A DNA stretch of 32,431 nucleotides, from assembly GCA_028280575.1 (NCBI GenBank), contig JANQLN010000140.1:1-32431 (forward strand), in the 5' to 3' direction. Source of the stretch: Clostridia bacterium (GTDB taxonomy: Bacteria; Bacillota; Clostridia; Acetivibrionales; STF1-152). This document shows, piece after piece, positions 10,706-19,126 of the stretch. Made by a program: the position numbers and the translations under genes. The notes under the pieces were generated by a model, which was not told where the DNA came from, did no database searches, and worked only from the letters and a program-made list of their open reading frames with translations. The first letter of the stretch is position 1. Each line of letters starts with the position of its first letter.

Positions 10706-11331
10706 CGCCCGCCTCCTTTTGTTCTATCCTTTAAAACCCACTCCAGAATAACATCTGCCTGTTTAGCGGCAGCAATATTCACCCTTGGAGATAAGGGGGG
10801 CAAATTTTCACTTGCCTCCGATTCCATATCACCTATAATATATAAAGAATCGTGTATTTTTTTTGTCTTTATATCATCGGAATTCCCCCAACCCGCAATT
10901 CCTGAAGCCGATACCACTAATTTACCGGAATCATAATAGTTTTCAACCAGCATCCTCTTGTAAATTGCCCCGTCAAATGCTTCTACAACTACATGGCATG
11001 GACTGAAGATACTGCCAATATTAGTATCATCTATTTTCATGCTGACCGCTTCAATGTTTAAATCAGGATTAATCCTTAAAAGATTTTCCTTAAGTGCCTC
11101 AACCTTTTTCATCCCCAACTGGTCCAAGAAATAAAACTGCCTGTTAAGGTTTGCAGCTTCGAGCACATCAAAATCTGCAATAATAAAATTCTTAAAACCA
11201 CATCTTACCAGGTTAAAGGCACAGTTTGAACCCAATCCTCCCGCTCCGCCTATTCCAATTTTCACCTTGCCTATCATGCTTAGCCTTTTTTCATCCATAT
11301 GCTTAGTCAAGCTCTCTTCAAACCTATTCAT
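10702..11331 (-). CDS. thiF: Sulfur carrier protein ThiS adenylyltransferase ThiF
   Basis: 209 residues from the ATG at 11331, chosen because AGGAG lies 7 bases upstream; a longer frame would overlap thiH. It is an E1-like enzyme that adenylates the C-terminal glycine of ThiS before sulfur loading. The Rossmann nucleotide motif GIGGAGGLGSNCAFNLVRCG lies near the N-terminus, followed by IADFDVLEAANLNRQFYF, typical of the ThiF/MoeB/HesA fold. The Cys-X2-Cys zinc pairs of larger ThiF/MoeB proteins are absent, as I expect for the short clostridial form. It sits 20 bp after thiH and overlaps thiE by 4 bp. Confidence 0.93.
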   Translation of the reverse strand: MNRFEESLTKHMDEKRLSMIGKVKIGIGGAGGLGSNCAFNLVRCGFKNFIIADFDVLEAANLNRQFYFLDQLGMKKVEALKENLLRINPDLNIEAVSMKIDDTNIGSIFSPCHVVVEAFDGAIYKRMLVENYYDSGKLVVSASGIAGWGNSDDIKTKKIHDSLYIIGDMESEASENLPPLSPRVNIAAAKQADVILEWVLKDRTKGGGR

Positions 11332-11351
11332 CAATATACTCCTGCCTTTTG

Positions 11352-12455
11352 CTATATGTTTTGCCAATCCTTAAATACAGGTTGATAACCTTTTTTATAT
11401 ATGGCAGCCTTTATTTTCTCAACATTTCTGGTATCCGATATATCAAACTGTCCCTCAGTCCTTTCTTTTAACGCGTATCCGCCAACCTCTGTCTTTGAGC
11501 CTGCCGACATTTTTGTTATTCCCAATCCGATAAGATTATCTCTAAATACGGCATTTTCCCTTGTTGACAATGTAATTCCCAATCTGGGCATGAATAACCT
11601 CATTGCAATTATAAGCTGTACCAGACTTTTGTCACTTACCCTGCATTCAGGCTCAAATACTCCCACATGGGGTCTGAGCCTCGGAAGCGAAATACTCATT
11701 TCGGTACCGGGATACTTGTTTTGCAGGTATTGTGCATGCAGTCCCATAAAAAACGATTCCTTAATGAAATTATCAAGTCCTAAAAGTGTTCCGATATTTA
11801 CACTTCTCATGCCTGACATGCACGCTCTTTCCGGAGCATCCATCCTATACCCGTAATCTTTTTTGGGACCCTTTAGGTGGAGGGCCTTATAGGTCTTTTC
11901 ATTATAGACCTCCTGGTATATTGTTAACCCGTCCACACCCGAATCGATAAGCTCCTTGTATTCATCCCTGTCAAGGGGATATATCTCAATGGTAACAGAG
12001 TGAAAGTACTTTTTTAAAATTTCTATACAGCTTTTTATGTATGAAACAGGAGTATGCTTCCTGGACTCCCCGGTCAAAATCAAAATATGCCTTATCCCTT
12101 CACCTGCAATTATCCCGGCTTCTTTTTCTACTTCGCCCAGGGTAAGCTTTTTTCTGCTAATCCTGTTTTCAACATTAAAACTACAGTATACACATTGATT
12201 AGCACAGTAATTGGCAAGATACATTGGAGTATACAAAAAGATTATTTTGCCAAAATGCTGTAGTGTAAGCCTCTGGGATTTTTCTGCCATCGGCTCCAAA
12301 TACTTTTCCCCTTTAGGAGACAAAAGAGCCAAAAACTCCATCTCATTTACTCCGTCTTTTTGAATTATTCGTAACACATCATTATCCGTAACCTTTTTGA
12401 AAAAGCTCTCAAAATCAAAATCACGGAATTGTAAATACTTTTCATAAAAGCCCAT
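11352..12455 (-). CDS. thiH: 2-iminoacetate synthase ThiH (radical SAM)
   Basis: 367 residues. ThiH cleaves tyrosine to p-cresol and dehydroglycine, the glycine-derived precursor of the thiazole ring, in anaerobes. The radical-SAM cluster motif CX3CX2C is seen as [11 protein letters not shown], preceded by PMYLANY. Downstream are the [17 protein letters not shown] and [13 protein letters not shown] blocks and a C-terminal TREN and [11 protein letters not shown] region typical of ThiH. GGAGG precedes the ATG by about 5 bases. It follows thiG after 57 bp with no terminator. Confidence 0.96.
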   Translation of the reverse strand: MGFYEKYLQFRDFDFESFFKKVTDNDVLRIIQKDGVNEMEFLALLSPKGEKYLEPMAEKSQRLTLQHFGKIIFLYTPMYLANYCANQCVYCSFNVENRISRKKLTLGEVEKEAGIIAGEGIRHILILTGESRKHTPVSYIKSCIEILKKYFHSVTIEIYPLDRDEYKELIDSGVDGLTIYQEVYNEKTYKALHLKGPKKDYGYRMDAPERACMSGMRSVNIGTLLGLDNFIKESFFMGLHAQYLQNKYPGTEMSISLPRLRPHVGVFEPECRVSDKSLVQLIIAMRLFMPRLGITLSTRENAVFRDNLIGLGITKMSAGSKTEVGGYALKERTEGQFDISDTRNVEKIKAAIYKKGYQPVFKDWQNI

Positions 12456-12512
12456 CTATGCCTCCATTATTAATGTATTTTAAAGCTTTAAAAGTCCGCA
12501 GGTATTTAATAC

Positions 12513-13277
12513 TCACAGAAAGCCTGTAAGTGGTGAGGACGCATTTGCAAACTCATTAGTAGTACCACATCCTGAAAGGTATGCCTTCCTCCCCGCTTTA
12601 ACTGCCAGTTTGAAGGCTTCTGCCATAACGGCAGGATTTCCTGCAGTTGCTATGGCCGTATTGACCAATACCGCAGCCACGCCAATTTCCATACACTCTG
12701 CTGCCTCAGACGGCTTACCCAATCCTGCATCTACTATTACGGGAAGACTTATTTCATCAACAATGATCTTTACCAGCTCTTTTGTTTTCAGTCCTTTATT
12801 GGTTCCGATAGGTGCTCCTAGAGGCATTACTGCTGCTGCTCCGGCCTCTTTTATCCTTTTTGCCGCCATTAGATCGGGACTCATATAGGGAAGTACGACA
12901 AATCCATCTTTTGCAAGTATTTCAGTAGCTTTTACAGTTTCAAAATTATCCGGAAGAAGATATTTATTATCGGATATGACTTCAATCTTTATCCAGTTTC
13001 CACACCCCGAAGCTCTTGCGAGCTTTGCAATTCTTACGGCTTCGTCCGCATTTCTTGCACCTGAGGTATTAGGCATCAAAATACAGTCCTCCGGTATGTA
13101 ATTTAACATATTCTCTTCCGCCGAGCCGAAATCTATTCTTCTTAAAGCAACTGTTATAACCTCAGCTCCGCTTTTTTTTATGACGTCGGGAATTATTCTG
13201 TTATTTGAGAATTTTCCCGTACCTATAAACAGTCTGTTTTTTAGTTCTCTTCCTCCGATAACAAGTTTGTCCTTCAC
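12513..13277 (-). CDS. thiG: Thiazole synthase ThiG
   Basis: 254 residues if translation starts at the GTG at 13277, which has AAAGGG 8 bases upstream; GTG 13286 lies too close to that site. ThiG condenses deoxyxylulose 5-phosphate, dehydroglycine and ThiS thiocarboxylate into the thiazole. The TIM-barrel signatures are [45 protein letters not shown] (the lysine expected to form the imine with the sugar), [11 protein letters not shown] and [20 protein letters not shown]. It lies 37 bp after thiS, and thiH follows. Confidence 0.96.
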   Translation of the reverse strand: MKDKLVIGGRELKNRLFIGTGKFSNNRIIPDVIKKSGAEVITVALRRIDFGSAEENMLNYIPEDCILMPNTSGARNADEAVRIAKLARASGCGNWIKIEVISDNKYLLPDNFETVKATEILAKDGFVVLPYMSPDLMAAKRIKEAGAAAVMPLGAPIGTNKGLKTKELVKIIVDEISLPVIVDAGLGKPSEAAECMEIGVAAVLVNTAIATAGNPAVMAEAFKLAVKAGRKAYLSGCGTTNEFANASSPLTGFL

Positions 13278-13323
13278 AAACAACACCCTTTCTTAAAAAA
13301 ATAATATAAAAACAGCCGGAGCT

Positions 13324-13524
13324 TTATCCTCCTCCCACAAATTTTAATATTTCCAGTTTATCCTTATCTTTAAGAACAGTATTATCCCAATACTCTTTTG
13401 CTGCCACATTATAATTATGCTCAACAACAACTTTTTCCGGTTCCAGGCCCATTTGTAAAAGTAACTCCTTAATGGTTGTCTTTTCAGCTATTTCTTTTTT
13501 ACTTCCGTTTAATATTAAATACAT
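13324..13524 (-). CDS. thiS: Sulfur carrier protein ThiS
   Basis: 66 residues with a ubiquitin-like fold pattern. It ends FVGGG, and the diglycine C-terminus is the site of adenylation by ThiF and thiocarboxylation. MYLILNG at the start, TTIKELL and the VVEHNYNVAAKEYW block fit the family. The ATG follows GGAGGGG 8-9 bases upstream. It is the first gene of the thi operon, directly behind the TPP riboswitch terminator. Confidence 0.95.
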   Translation of the reverse strand: MYLILNGSKKEIAEKTTIKELLLQMGLEPEKVVVEHNYNVAAKEYWDNTVLKDKDKLEILKFVGGG

Positions 13525-13551
13525 TTTTCTTCCCCTCCAAAAATCATATAA

Positions 13552-13583
13552 AAAAAGCCTACCCCCTCTAGGATAAGCTTTTT
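13552..13583 (-). terminator. Terminator hairpin of the TPP riboswitch
   Basis: On the minus strand AAAAAGCTTATCC pairs with GGGTAGGCTTTTT (13 bp, two G-U pairs) around a 6-base loop and runs into a U-rich tract. It sits between the aptamer and thiS, so it is the probable expression platform: TPP binding would favour termination before thiS. Confidence 0.8.
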
Positions 13584-13609
13584 TATAGTTTTTTTATAAA
13601 ACTTCTAAA

Positions 13610-13700
13610 AACACTTCCCTACGGTGGTTCTAACCACATCAGGTTCAAAGAGTTAAGACATTTAATCTTTCTCAGCCAATAAGGCACCCCTAGTTCGATA
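13610..13700 (-). promoter_or_regulatory. TPP riboswitch (THI element)
   Basis: Minus-strand reading shows the conserved parts in order: AGGGGTGCC, GGCTGAGA, a variable arm, TTTGAACCTGAT, GGTTAGAACCACCGTAGGGAA. These are the pyrimidine- and pyrophosphate-sensing elements of the TPP aptamer. A terminator follows, then thiS. This indicates feedback control of the whole thi operon by thiamin pyrophosphate. Confidence 0.97.
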
Positions 13701-13712
13701 TTCTTTTTTTTA

Positions 13713-13741
13713 ATTATATACCATTTATTGATAATAGTAAA
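13713..13741 (-). promoter_or_regulatory. Probable sigma-A promoter of the thi operon
   Basis: Minus strand: -35 TTTACT (13741-13736), 17-base spacer, perfect -10 TATAAT (13718-13713). The start would be near 13706, right at the 5' edge of the TPP aptamer. The IS4 element ends 12 bp upstream of the -35. Confidence 0.7.
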
Positions 13742-13752
13742 GAAATAACTTT

Positions 13753-13772
13753 TTTTGAGTTTCCCCATTTTT
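13753..13772. repeat. Left terminal inverted repeat of the IS4-family element
   Basis: Exactly complementary to 15239-15258. Its inner end overlaps the transposase stop codon (13771-13773). Confidence 0.85.
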
Positions 13773-15057
13773 AATAGACATATTGAATACAGTCCTTAAT
13801 ACCACAAGCTTTGAATACAGTTACTTGTTGTGATGGTGGAATTTTCTTTAGATACAAGAAGGCCGAAATGCCTTCTCTTGTTTTCTTGAGGATATTAAAA
13901 ATACCATCCCCTAATGCATAATATACGAATTTTGACTTCCCATATATTCTTTTTGAACATTCTATTATTTCAAAAACAAGAAGATTAGTATTTTGTTTTT
14001 CTGCAAATGTACTTAAAAGTCCTATAAGTATTGTCAAAAGAGTATTAAGCGCTCTAATGGAATTTAGACTCTGCACCCTGAAATCTTCAAATCCAAATTG
14101 TTGTTTTTTAAAACGATAGTATTCCTCAATCCTCCAACGCATTAGATATACTTTTGTTATTACTATTGGAAGCCTTGAATCTGTGCTTTTCACATTAGTT
14201 ATCAGCATCATGGGTATTTTACCAAAACCATGTACTACAACCAGTGTTAACTCCTTATTAGGTGCCAAAGGTAAACTTATTGGTGCATAACTGGTTTTAC
14301 AATAGATTTTTTCACCATTCTTACCCTTAAACTTCAGAGAATATTTGCCTTTGAACTTATTAGCAAATTTCAGGATATTTATTGTCTTGCCTTTGTAAAT
14401 AACATTTCTGTTTTTTGTTGCTCGAATAATAAATTTTTCATTTTTCTTTATATAATATTTGTAATATACATTTGCATCATACCCTCTATCCATTGTTCTA
14501 ATACCTTTATCCCCAAAATGCTTTGAAAGGTGTCTTAAACCATTTAAAACTTCTTCATCCTGGCTGACAAAATCTTGCTCACTACTTGAATAAATTCTTG
14601 AGTATACAGGCATAGGCATTTTTTCTTGCTTTGTAAGTGCAGTTATTTCCAGCAGGTGATATCCTTTTGTATACTTTCCTGTACTACCATCTCGTACTTT
14701 ACATAGTGAATCCAACATTTCACTACAAGGTTTTGATACATCCGAATGATCAACTATTAAAACGGAAAGAGCGTTAGTATTCTTTTTCACAACATCCATG
14801 TAATTTTCAGTCATAATATTATTCTCAGTAAAACAATTTAGATTCCGAGATAATCTGTCAATAGTCTTTTTAAGAGTAATTTCCTCTTTTAATGCTCTGA
14901 CTATATTACTAAGATGTGTAGACTGTGATTCAAGCATTCCATAAAACATTTGGAATACAAGTTTGTACTTTGGTTTTGATAATCCTATTGTTACTTTTTT
15001 AGAAAATTTCTTAATTTCCCTTTTCAATTGGTATGATAACTTGTTATAATTAAACAT
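13771..15057 (-). CDS. IS4-family DDE transposase
   Basis: 428 residues, intact. The catalytic residues can be placed: first D in VLIVDHSDVSK (about residue 104), second D in TMDRGYDANVYY, and E in the family signature YLMRWRIEEYYRFKK. The start is the ATG at 15057, inside the right end of the element. Lysine-rich composition and an AT-rich sequence differ from the neighbouring thi genes and fit a mobile origin. It cuts and pastes the surrounding element through its 20-bp terminal repeats. Confidence 0.93.
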   Translation of the reverse strand: MFNYNKLSYQLKREIKKFSKKVTIGLSKPKYKLVFQMFYGMLESQSTHLSNIVRALKEEITLKKTIDRLSRNLNCFTENNIMTENYMDVVKKNTNALSVLIVDHSDVSKPCSEMLDSLCKVRDGSTGKYTKGYHLLEITALTKQEKMPMPVYSRIYSSSEQDFVSQDEEVLNGLRHLSKHFGDKGIRTMDRGYDANVYYKYYIKKNEKFIIRATKNRNVIYKGKTINILKFANKFKGKYSLKFKGKNGEKIYCKTSYAPISLPLAPNKELTLVVVHGFGKIPMMLITNVKSTDSRLPIVITKVYLMRWRIEEYYRFKKQQFGFEDFRVQSLNSIRALNTLLTILIGLLSTFAEKQNTNLLVFEIIECSKRIYGKSKFVYYALGDGIFNILKKTREGISAFLYLKKIPPSQQVTVFKACGIKDCIQYVY

Positions 15058-15238
15058 GCAAAAGCTCCTTTGAATTTGTTTTTTGTTGGCAAACTTAAAA
15101 TATCATAATTTAAGGGCTTTTGCATTATTTTTAGCAAATCTCTGGATAACTTTTTAAATCTGTGGATAAACATTAAATATTTTGGCTTTTTATGAGTAAA
15201 CTCTAGTTTGTATAACATGTGTTATTTTGAATTCTCAA

Positions 15239-15258
15239 AAAAATGGGGAAACTCAAAA
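15239..15258. repeat. Right terminal inverted repeat of the IS4-family element
   Basis: Exactly complementary to 13753-13772; followed at once by the TAACTTT copy of the target duplication. Confidence 0.85.
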
Positions 15259-15262
15259 TAAC

Positions 15263-15466
15263 TTTTTTGAGCACAGCTGAAGCATGAATTTTTTTCATGT
15301 GCAATATATAGCTTTTTCCTTACCAAGTTCTCACTAAATTTTGTACATACCTTAATAAATGCATGTTAAAACGATTGTCTACACTTTACTAATATAGCCT
15401 CAACGTAGTTTTATTGCGTGTTGTGTGTTTTAGCAGTATACAGCTTTGTTTACTTTTTATAAAGCC
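15263..15466 (+). repeat. Long direct repeat, copy A
   Basis: About 204 bp, matching 19343-19544 in the same orientation with about nine differences (roughly 95% identity). It runs from the edge of the IS4 target site to 7 bp past the immunity-gene stop. It contains a small GCATGAA/TTCATG hairpin near its left end and no gene. Confidence 0.9.
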
Positions 15467-15473
15467 TTGCGGC

Positions 15474-16379
15474 TTATTCAACTAAAATTATTGGTTTAGC
15501 AGGCATTTTTATTTTTAATATTTTAAACAAGTCAATTAGTTTCCTGCTAAACAACACTCTTGGTTGAAACTCTGGAGAAAGCTGTTCTTCACTTGCAATA
15601 TTAAAATCCTTTAAATCTGTTAGCAAGTTCTTATCATAGTGCAGAGGATAAGCAAGCTGTCCGTATTTTCGGCACTCAGCACAATTCTCAACGTAATATA
15701 CTAAAGGCATTTTCTTTGATAACGGTGGTAAAATATTATTAATAAATAATTGATAGCATTTAGGCAAGTTTATATTACTGCTTACATTATTTACCGGCTT
15801 GAGATAATACCCTGATATTTTTTCCTGTTCTAATATATTTTTCAGCTTCTCTGAAATAATAATTGCATGGCCACCAATATGCCTCCTAGCAGGTATTTCA
15901 ACTACATATCTTTTCTTCATTTGACGGGTATCCCAAAACAAGGGACCTAACTGACTAAATTTAGTTGCACCGCATTTAGGGCATATAAATGTTTTTTCAT
16001 ATTTAGTTCCATATTCTGATGGATGTTTAATACCAGTTGCATAGAAATCAGGAAACATGCGAACAAGAAACAAAGGGGACTCATTTTTTTCCTTTTTTGT
16101 GAATTCGAAATCCAAATAATAAAACCAGGTATTGCATAAACCTAACTCATTTATAAATTCCAGGAATTTGTTATGTTTTTTACTCATGTATTCAAATGAA
16201 AAATCATAAAATGCTGCATTAAATCTAGGCGTAGGATTCACAGGTTTTTTTTTCAACTTAATTTCATTATCTTCAAAAAACAAATCAATTTTTTCTTTTA
16301 CAAAAATAAAGTTTTCAAAGCTGATATATTTGTTTTCTTTATAACTTAATTCTAATGTTCCAATAAGATTTGCCTTCAT
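15474..16379 (-). CDS. Putative immunity protein, SitI6-like double-CXXCG family
   Basis: 301 residues from the ATG at 16379, which has GGAGGG 10 bases upstream. No signal peptide or membrane helix, so it is probably cytoplasmic. Two cysteine pairs about 100 residues apart, CPKCG (133-137) and CAEC (233-236), suggest a zinc ribbon split by an insertion, with FARRH-like PARRHIGGHA between. This layout matches the double-CXXCG family first noted in Myxococcus, which includes SitI6-type immunity proteins. It follows the secreted nuclease gene after 90 bp containing a strong hairpin. The inferred job is to neutralise that nuclease in the producer. The second motif lacks the final G, and the family call is from memory of its pattern. 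Confidence 0.7.
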   Translation of the reverse strand: MKANLIGTLELSYKENKYISFENFIFVKEKIDLFFEDNEIKLKKKPVNPTPRFNAAFYDFSFEYMSKKHNKFLEFINELGLCNTWFYYLDFEFTKKEKNESPLFLVRMFPDFYATGIKHPSEYGTKYEKTFICPKCGATKFSQLGPLFWDTRQMKKRYVVEIPARRHIGGHAIIISEKLKNILEQEKISGYYLKPVNNVSSNINLPKCYQLFINNILPPLSKKMPLVYYVENCAECRKYGQLAYPLHYDKNLLTDLKDFNIASEEQLSPEFQPRVLFSRKLIDLFKILKIKMPAKPIILVE

Positions 16380-16403
16380 AAATGTTTTGCCCTCCATATT
16401 TAT

Positions 16404-16441
16404 GTAAAGAGAATACCATACCATAACGGTATTCTCTTTAC
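16404..16441 (-). terminator. 14-bp perfect stem-loop between toxin and immunity genes
   Basis: Arms GTAAAGAGAATACC (16404-16417) and GGTATTCTCTTTAC (16428-16441) with a 10-base loop. It starts 28 bp past the toxin stop and ends 25 bp before the immunity start. There is no U-tract, so a partial terminator or an RNA-processing site setting the toxin/immunity ratio is possible. Confidence 0.6.
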
Positions 16442-16469
16442 TTCATATTAATACATATGCATATCTAAA

Positions 16470-17396
16470 TCAATATGTTTTAAAGAAATCTGGAATTGGT
16501 ATATACTGATGAGTATTTGTGTGGAATAAATCACTCTCATCTACATACCTGTATAAAAATTCATATAGCTCATCACCAGTTTGCATATATAATTCACGAT
16601 ATCCCTTCCTTACTCTTGATTTTATGTAGGAACGTCCTAAATGTGCATAATTACTTCCGTAAGGCACCATTTGTTGCATTTTGCTTGTGATAGAATAGTG
16701 ATATGGTTTAGGAATATTAATTGCTAACATTGAATTTATAGTAGGAACTTCTTCAAATGCGTCAATAAACCTTTTCTCTATAATATGATGTGCTTCCAAG
16801 TGACTGAATCTTGATATTCCTGCTTTTGCATCCCGTAAATCATCATACCGGGCTACTCCCCATCTCAGAGCATCTGCTAAATCATCACTTGCTTGAATCA
16901 TTCTTTTAACACCAGTTACTGATGGTACAAAAGGTAATGCAACTGATAAGCCGTCCAATACTACATTAAAACCATTCCATAATGTTGGATTTTGGTAGAA
17001 TTCTAAAGCAGACAGAGTTAAACACCCAATATCAAAAATTGTATCTACCCACCTGATACCTATTGGAGTATATTCTGGATTTTCTATTACCTTAAATTCT
17101 TTGAGTTCAATACTTTTTGGTAACGCTGCTTTATATTGTTCCTCATCAATAACACCATCGTTAATGGCTGGTATTTCCAATACTATATCTTTCTCCTGTT
17201 TTTCATCATAAAGAGTTATAAAGTATTTTCTTTGCCAGTCATCACCATATAGAACTGCTGAATATTTATTAGTATATTCTATTTTATTACTCTCATTATT
17301 AATTTGGTCCAAGCCGTTACTAGCAAAAACTGATGAAACGGCCAAATTAAATATTAATATAAAGGCTAATAAAAATGCCATTTTTTTACTTTTCAT
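16470..17396 (-). CDS. Secreted polymorphic toxin with C-terminal HNH-type nuclease (SitA6-like)
   Basis: 308 residues. Residues 1-26 are a Sec signal peptide (basic start, hydrophobic core, cleavage near VFA-SN) with no lipobox cysteine. Residues 30-105 are a small unrecognised domain. Residues 115-175 hold the hydrophobic pre-toxin pattern (WVDTIFDIGCLTLSALEF, then LDGLSVALPFVPSVTGVKR) typical of proteins that deliver toxin tips. Residues 195-290 look like an HNH/endonuclease VII-type nuclease with LEAHHIIEKRF (H203, H204) and NYAHLGRSY (H252) as likely metal or catalytic residues. The ATG follows AGAGG. The neighbouring double-CXXC gene is the likely immunity partner. Nuclease activity and target are inferred. 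Confidence 0.75.
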   Translation of the reverse strand: MKSKKMAFLLAFILIFNLAVSSVFASNGLDQINNESNKIEYTNKYSAVLYGDDWQRKYFITLYDEKQEKDIVLEIPAINDGVIDEEQYKAALPKSIELKEFKVIENPEYTPIGIRWVDTIFDIGCLTLSALEFYQNPTLWNGFNVVLDGLSVALPFVPSVTGVKRMIQASDDLADALRWGVARYDDLRDAKAGISRFSHLEAHHIIEKRFIDAFEEVPTINSMLAINIPKPYHYSITSKMQQMVPYGSNYAHLGRSYIKSRVRKGYRELYMQTGDELYEFLYRYVDESDLFHTNTHQYIPIPDFFKTY

Positions 17397-18127
17397 TAAT
17401 AAATCATCCTCTCTAATTTGATAATGTATTTAACTAAATAATTTTGACATATCTGTTCATGCACCGCACATCAACAAGCATTAATCTCTACTATGACAAT
17501 TTAAAATATAATCAAAATACACAAACAATTAGATTCAATTGAACTAAAAGCTTGCTGCAGACTTATTTTCATATTTTTTGCTACTGCAGAAATTCATGCT
17601 CCAAAACTTATAGATATCCAACATAAAATAGCTGTCAGACTTTATAAATAGTGCGCCACTTTATTCAGATGCTTGTTCCTTATTAGTAAAAATATTTATT
17701 GTAGTAAATAAAGCTACAATACAATGATTATTTTGACTAGTAAAATTACCACCTCACCAAATTGATTATTTACAATCCCATCAAAAAGATGTATACTAAA
17801 AGCCATGGCAATCTTTTGTGGGATTGCATTATGAATGGGTTCTCAGATAAAGATACATTTCAAGTAGTGATTTTGTCTGGGAACTTTTTCATATATTCTA
17901 TATATTAACATATAAATGTATAATTGTCAATACATTTTTTTACAAAAAACAATTTGCGTTGTAGGGTTAAATTTGCTCAAATCCTATTTTAAAAAGATTC
18001 ATTACTTTTTTCATTAATAAAAACAAGCCACTTTTAAGCCTTTTCACCTTCAAACAATCTTTTGTTAAGGCTTATCCACAGAAAAGGGCATACTATACCA
18101 ATTTTTTGTGGATATCTTTTATTATTT
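17397..18127. other. AT-rich non-coding stretch upstream of the toxin gene
   Basis: No convincing gene in 730 bp. It holds three inverted repeats: 17773-17826 (CAATCCCATC...AGAT with ATCTTTTGTGGGATTG), 17839-17884 (GTTCTCAGA with TCTGGGAAC, followed by TTTTT) and 18073-18114 (TATCCACA with TGTGGATA). They may be insertion-sequence ends or terminators. The toxin promoter should lie in 17400-17560, but no site there is convincing. Confidence 0.5.
17839..17889 (+). terminator. Terminator-like hairpin with T-run, plus strand
   Basis: GTTCTCAGA pairs with TCTGGGAAC (one G-U pair), the stem being extended inward by AT pairs, and is followed by TTTTT. No plus-strand gene precedes it, so it may shield the toxin region from outside transcription or be part of a former mobile element. 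Confidence 0.35.
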
Positions 18128-19126
18128 TTATGCCGCCTGTTTTTGTCGTCGTTTTATTCCTTCCCGCAATATTGCAATTTCCTTAACAAGCATTACAACC
18201 AGTGCCAAAGTGCATCTCATCTTCATCTTTTTTATCCCAAGTATAAAATATTTCTCAAATCCATATACATTACCAATTCTGCTGTTTACTCTCTCTACCG
18301 AACTCCTGGATTTATAAATATTTTCCCATTTATAACTGGACCTTGCTACCGGAGTAAACCTTCTACGATCTTCACTTATCTTTATTCTTATTGCTTTATT
18401 GGCGTAAGGGCACTTGCTGCATCCTTTACACTTTATACCACTGCTTTTACAGGGGCATATGTATTTTAAAGTTTCCCTGTCTTTTTCAAAGCCTCCAAAA
18501 CCCATCAAATGTATTTCTCCCATTACTGGGTCATAGCAGTATATACATCCATAATTATCATACCCAATAATATTATTTCTGTTTTCAAACATCTTCACTT
18601 CTTTTTTATTTCCCTACATATTTCTCATGTCTATTATGGGTTTTATTTTATATTCATCCCTCAAAACTTTAATGGTTTCAGTATCATCATATCCCCTGTC
18701 TGCAAGGTAGTACTCACATCTGTCCATAATTTCAGGATGTTTTTCTCCAACATGCTCAATAAGCTTTTTTCCTTCGGGTATTTCAGCTGCGCTTGCCTTT
18801 GTCAGGCTAAACGCTGCAGGCAGTTCATATTCAGCATCAACTATCAGGTGCAATTCATATCCAAACCAGCTTTTTATCTTTTCCTACTTGCTGCCATCCT
18901 CTCCTTTATCAGCATCAAGACCCCTTCGGCCATCCCTTTTATCATTTTTATTAACCTTTTTAGCATAGGATTGAATTGCTTTACCGTCTATGGCTAATTT
19001 TCCTCCGAAGTCAGGTAGAAGTTTAGCAATTTCACTTACTGCGGTTTCAAACATTTCATCAATAAGTTCCTGCTCCTCTATCAGGTTTGATAAAAATCTA
19101 CTTGTGTTGTTATCTGTCAATAACAT
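18128..19126 (-). pseudogene. Decayed IS1182-like transposase
   Basis: Three open pieces (18884-19126, 18614-18853, 18128-18598) lie in one reading frame, separated only by in-frame TAG codons at 18884-18886 and 18614-18616. Read through, they give about 330 residues with the DDE residues kept: D in LAIDGKAIQSYA, D in YYLADRGYDD and E in SSVERVNSRIG. A cysteine cluster starting CPCKSSGIKCKGCSKC is also present. The N-terminal 100 or more residues are missing; upstream of 19126 the frame runs into TAG and TAA. WFGYELHLIVDAEYELP fits IS1182-type transposases. It is inactive unless TAG is read through. It lies upstream of the toxin gene, on the same strand. Confidence 0.85.

Larger units (their letters stand above)
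13753..15258 (-). mobile_element. Complete IS4-family insertion sequence
   Basis: About 1.5 kb bounded by perfect 20-bp inverted repeats (13753-13772 and 15239-15258; left arm TTTTGAGTTTCCCCATTTTT) with one intact transposase gene. The flanks share TAACTTT, up to AAATAACTTTTTT depending on where the AT-rich ends are placed. A target duplication of 9 or 11 bp fits IS4-type elements, and the edges are uncertain by 1-3 bases. The inverted repeats, duplication and open gene together suggest a recent, possibly active insertion. Confidence 0.88.

Noticed and set aside
15024-15218. 64-codon minus-strand ORF at the right end of the IS4-family element
   Set aside because: It overlaps the transposase start in another frame and extends into the element's untranslated end, with no ribosome site or family match.
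18614-18886. Pyrrolysine or other TAG recoding in the transposase
   Set aside because: The N-terminus is also lost and TAG and TAA stops precede the first piece, so decay is the simpler reading; kept only as a check in the findings.
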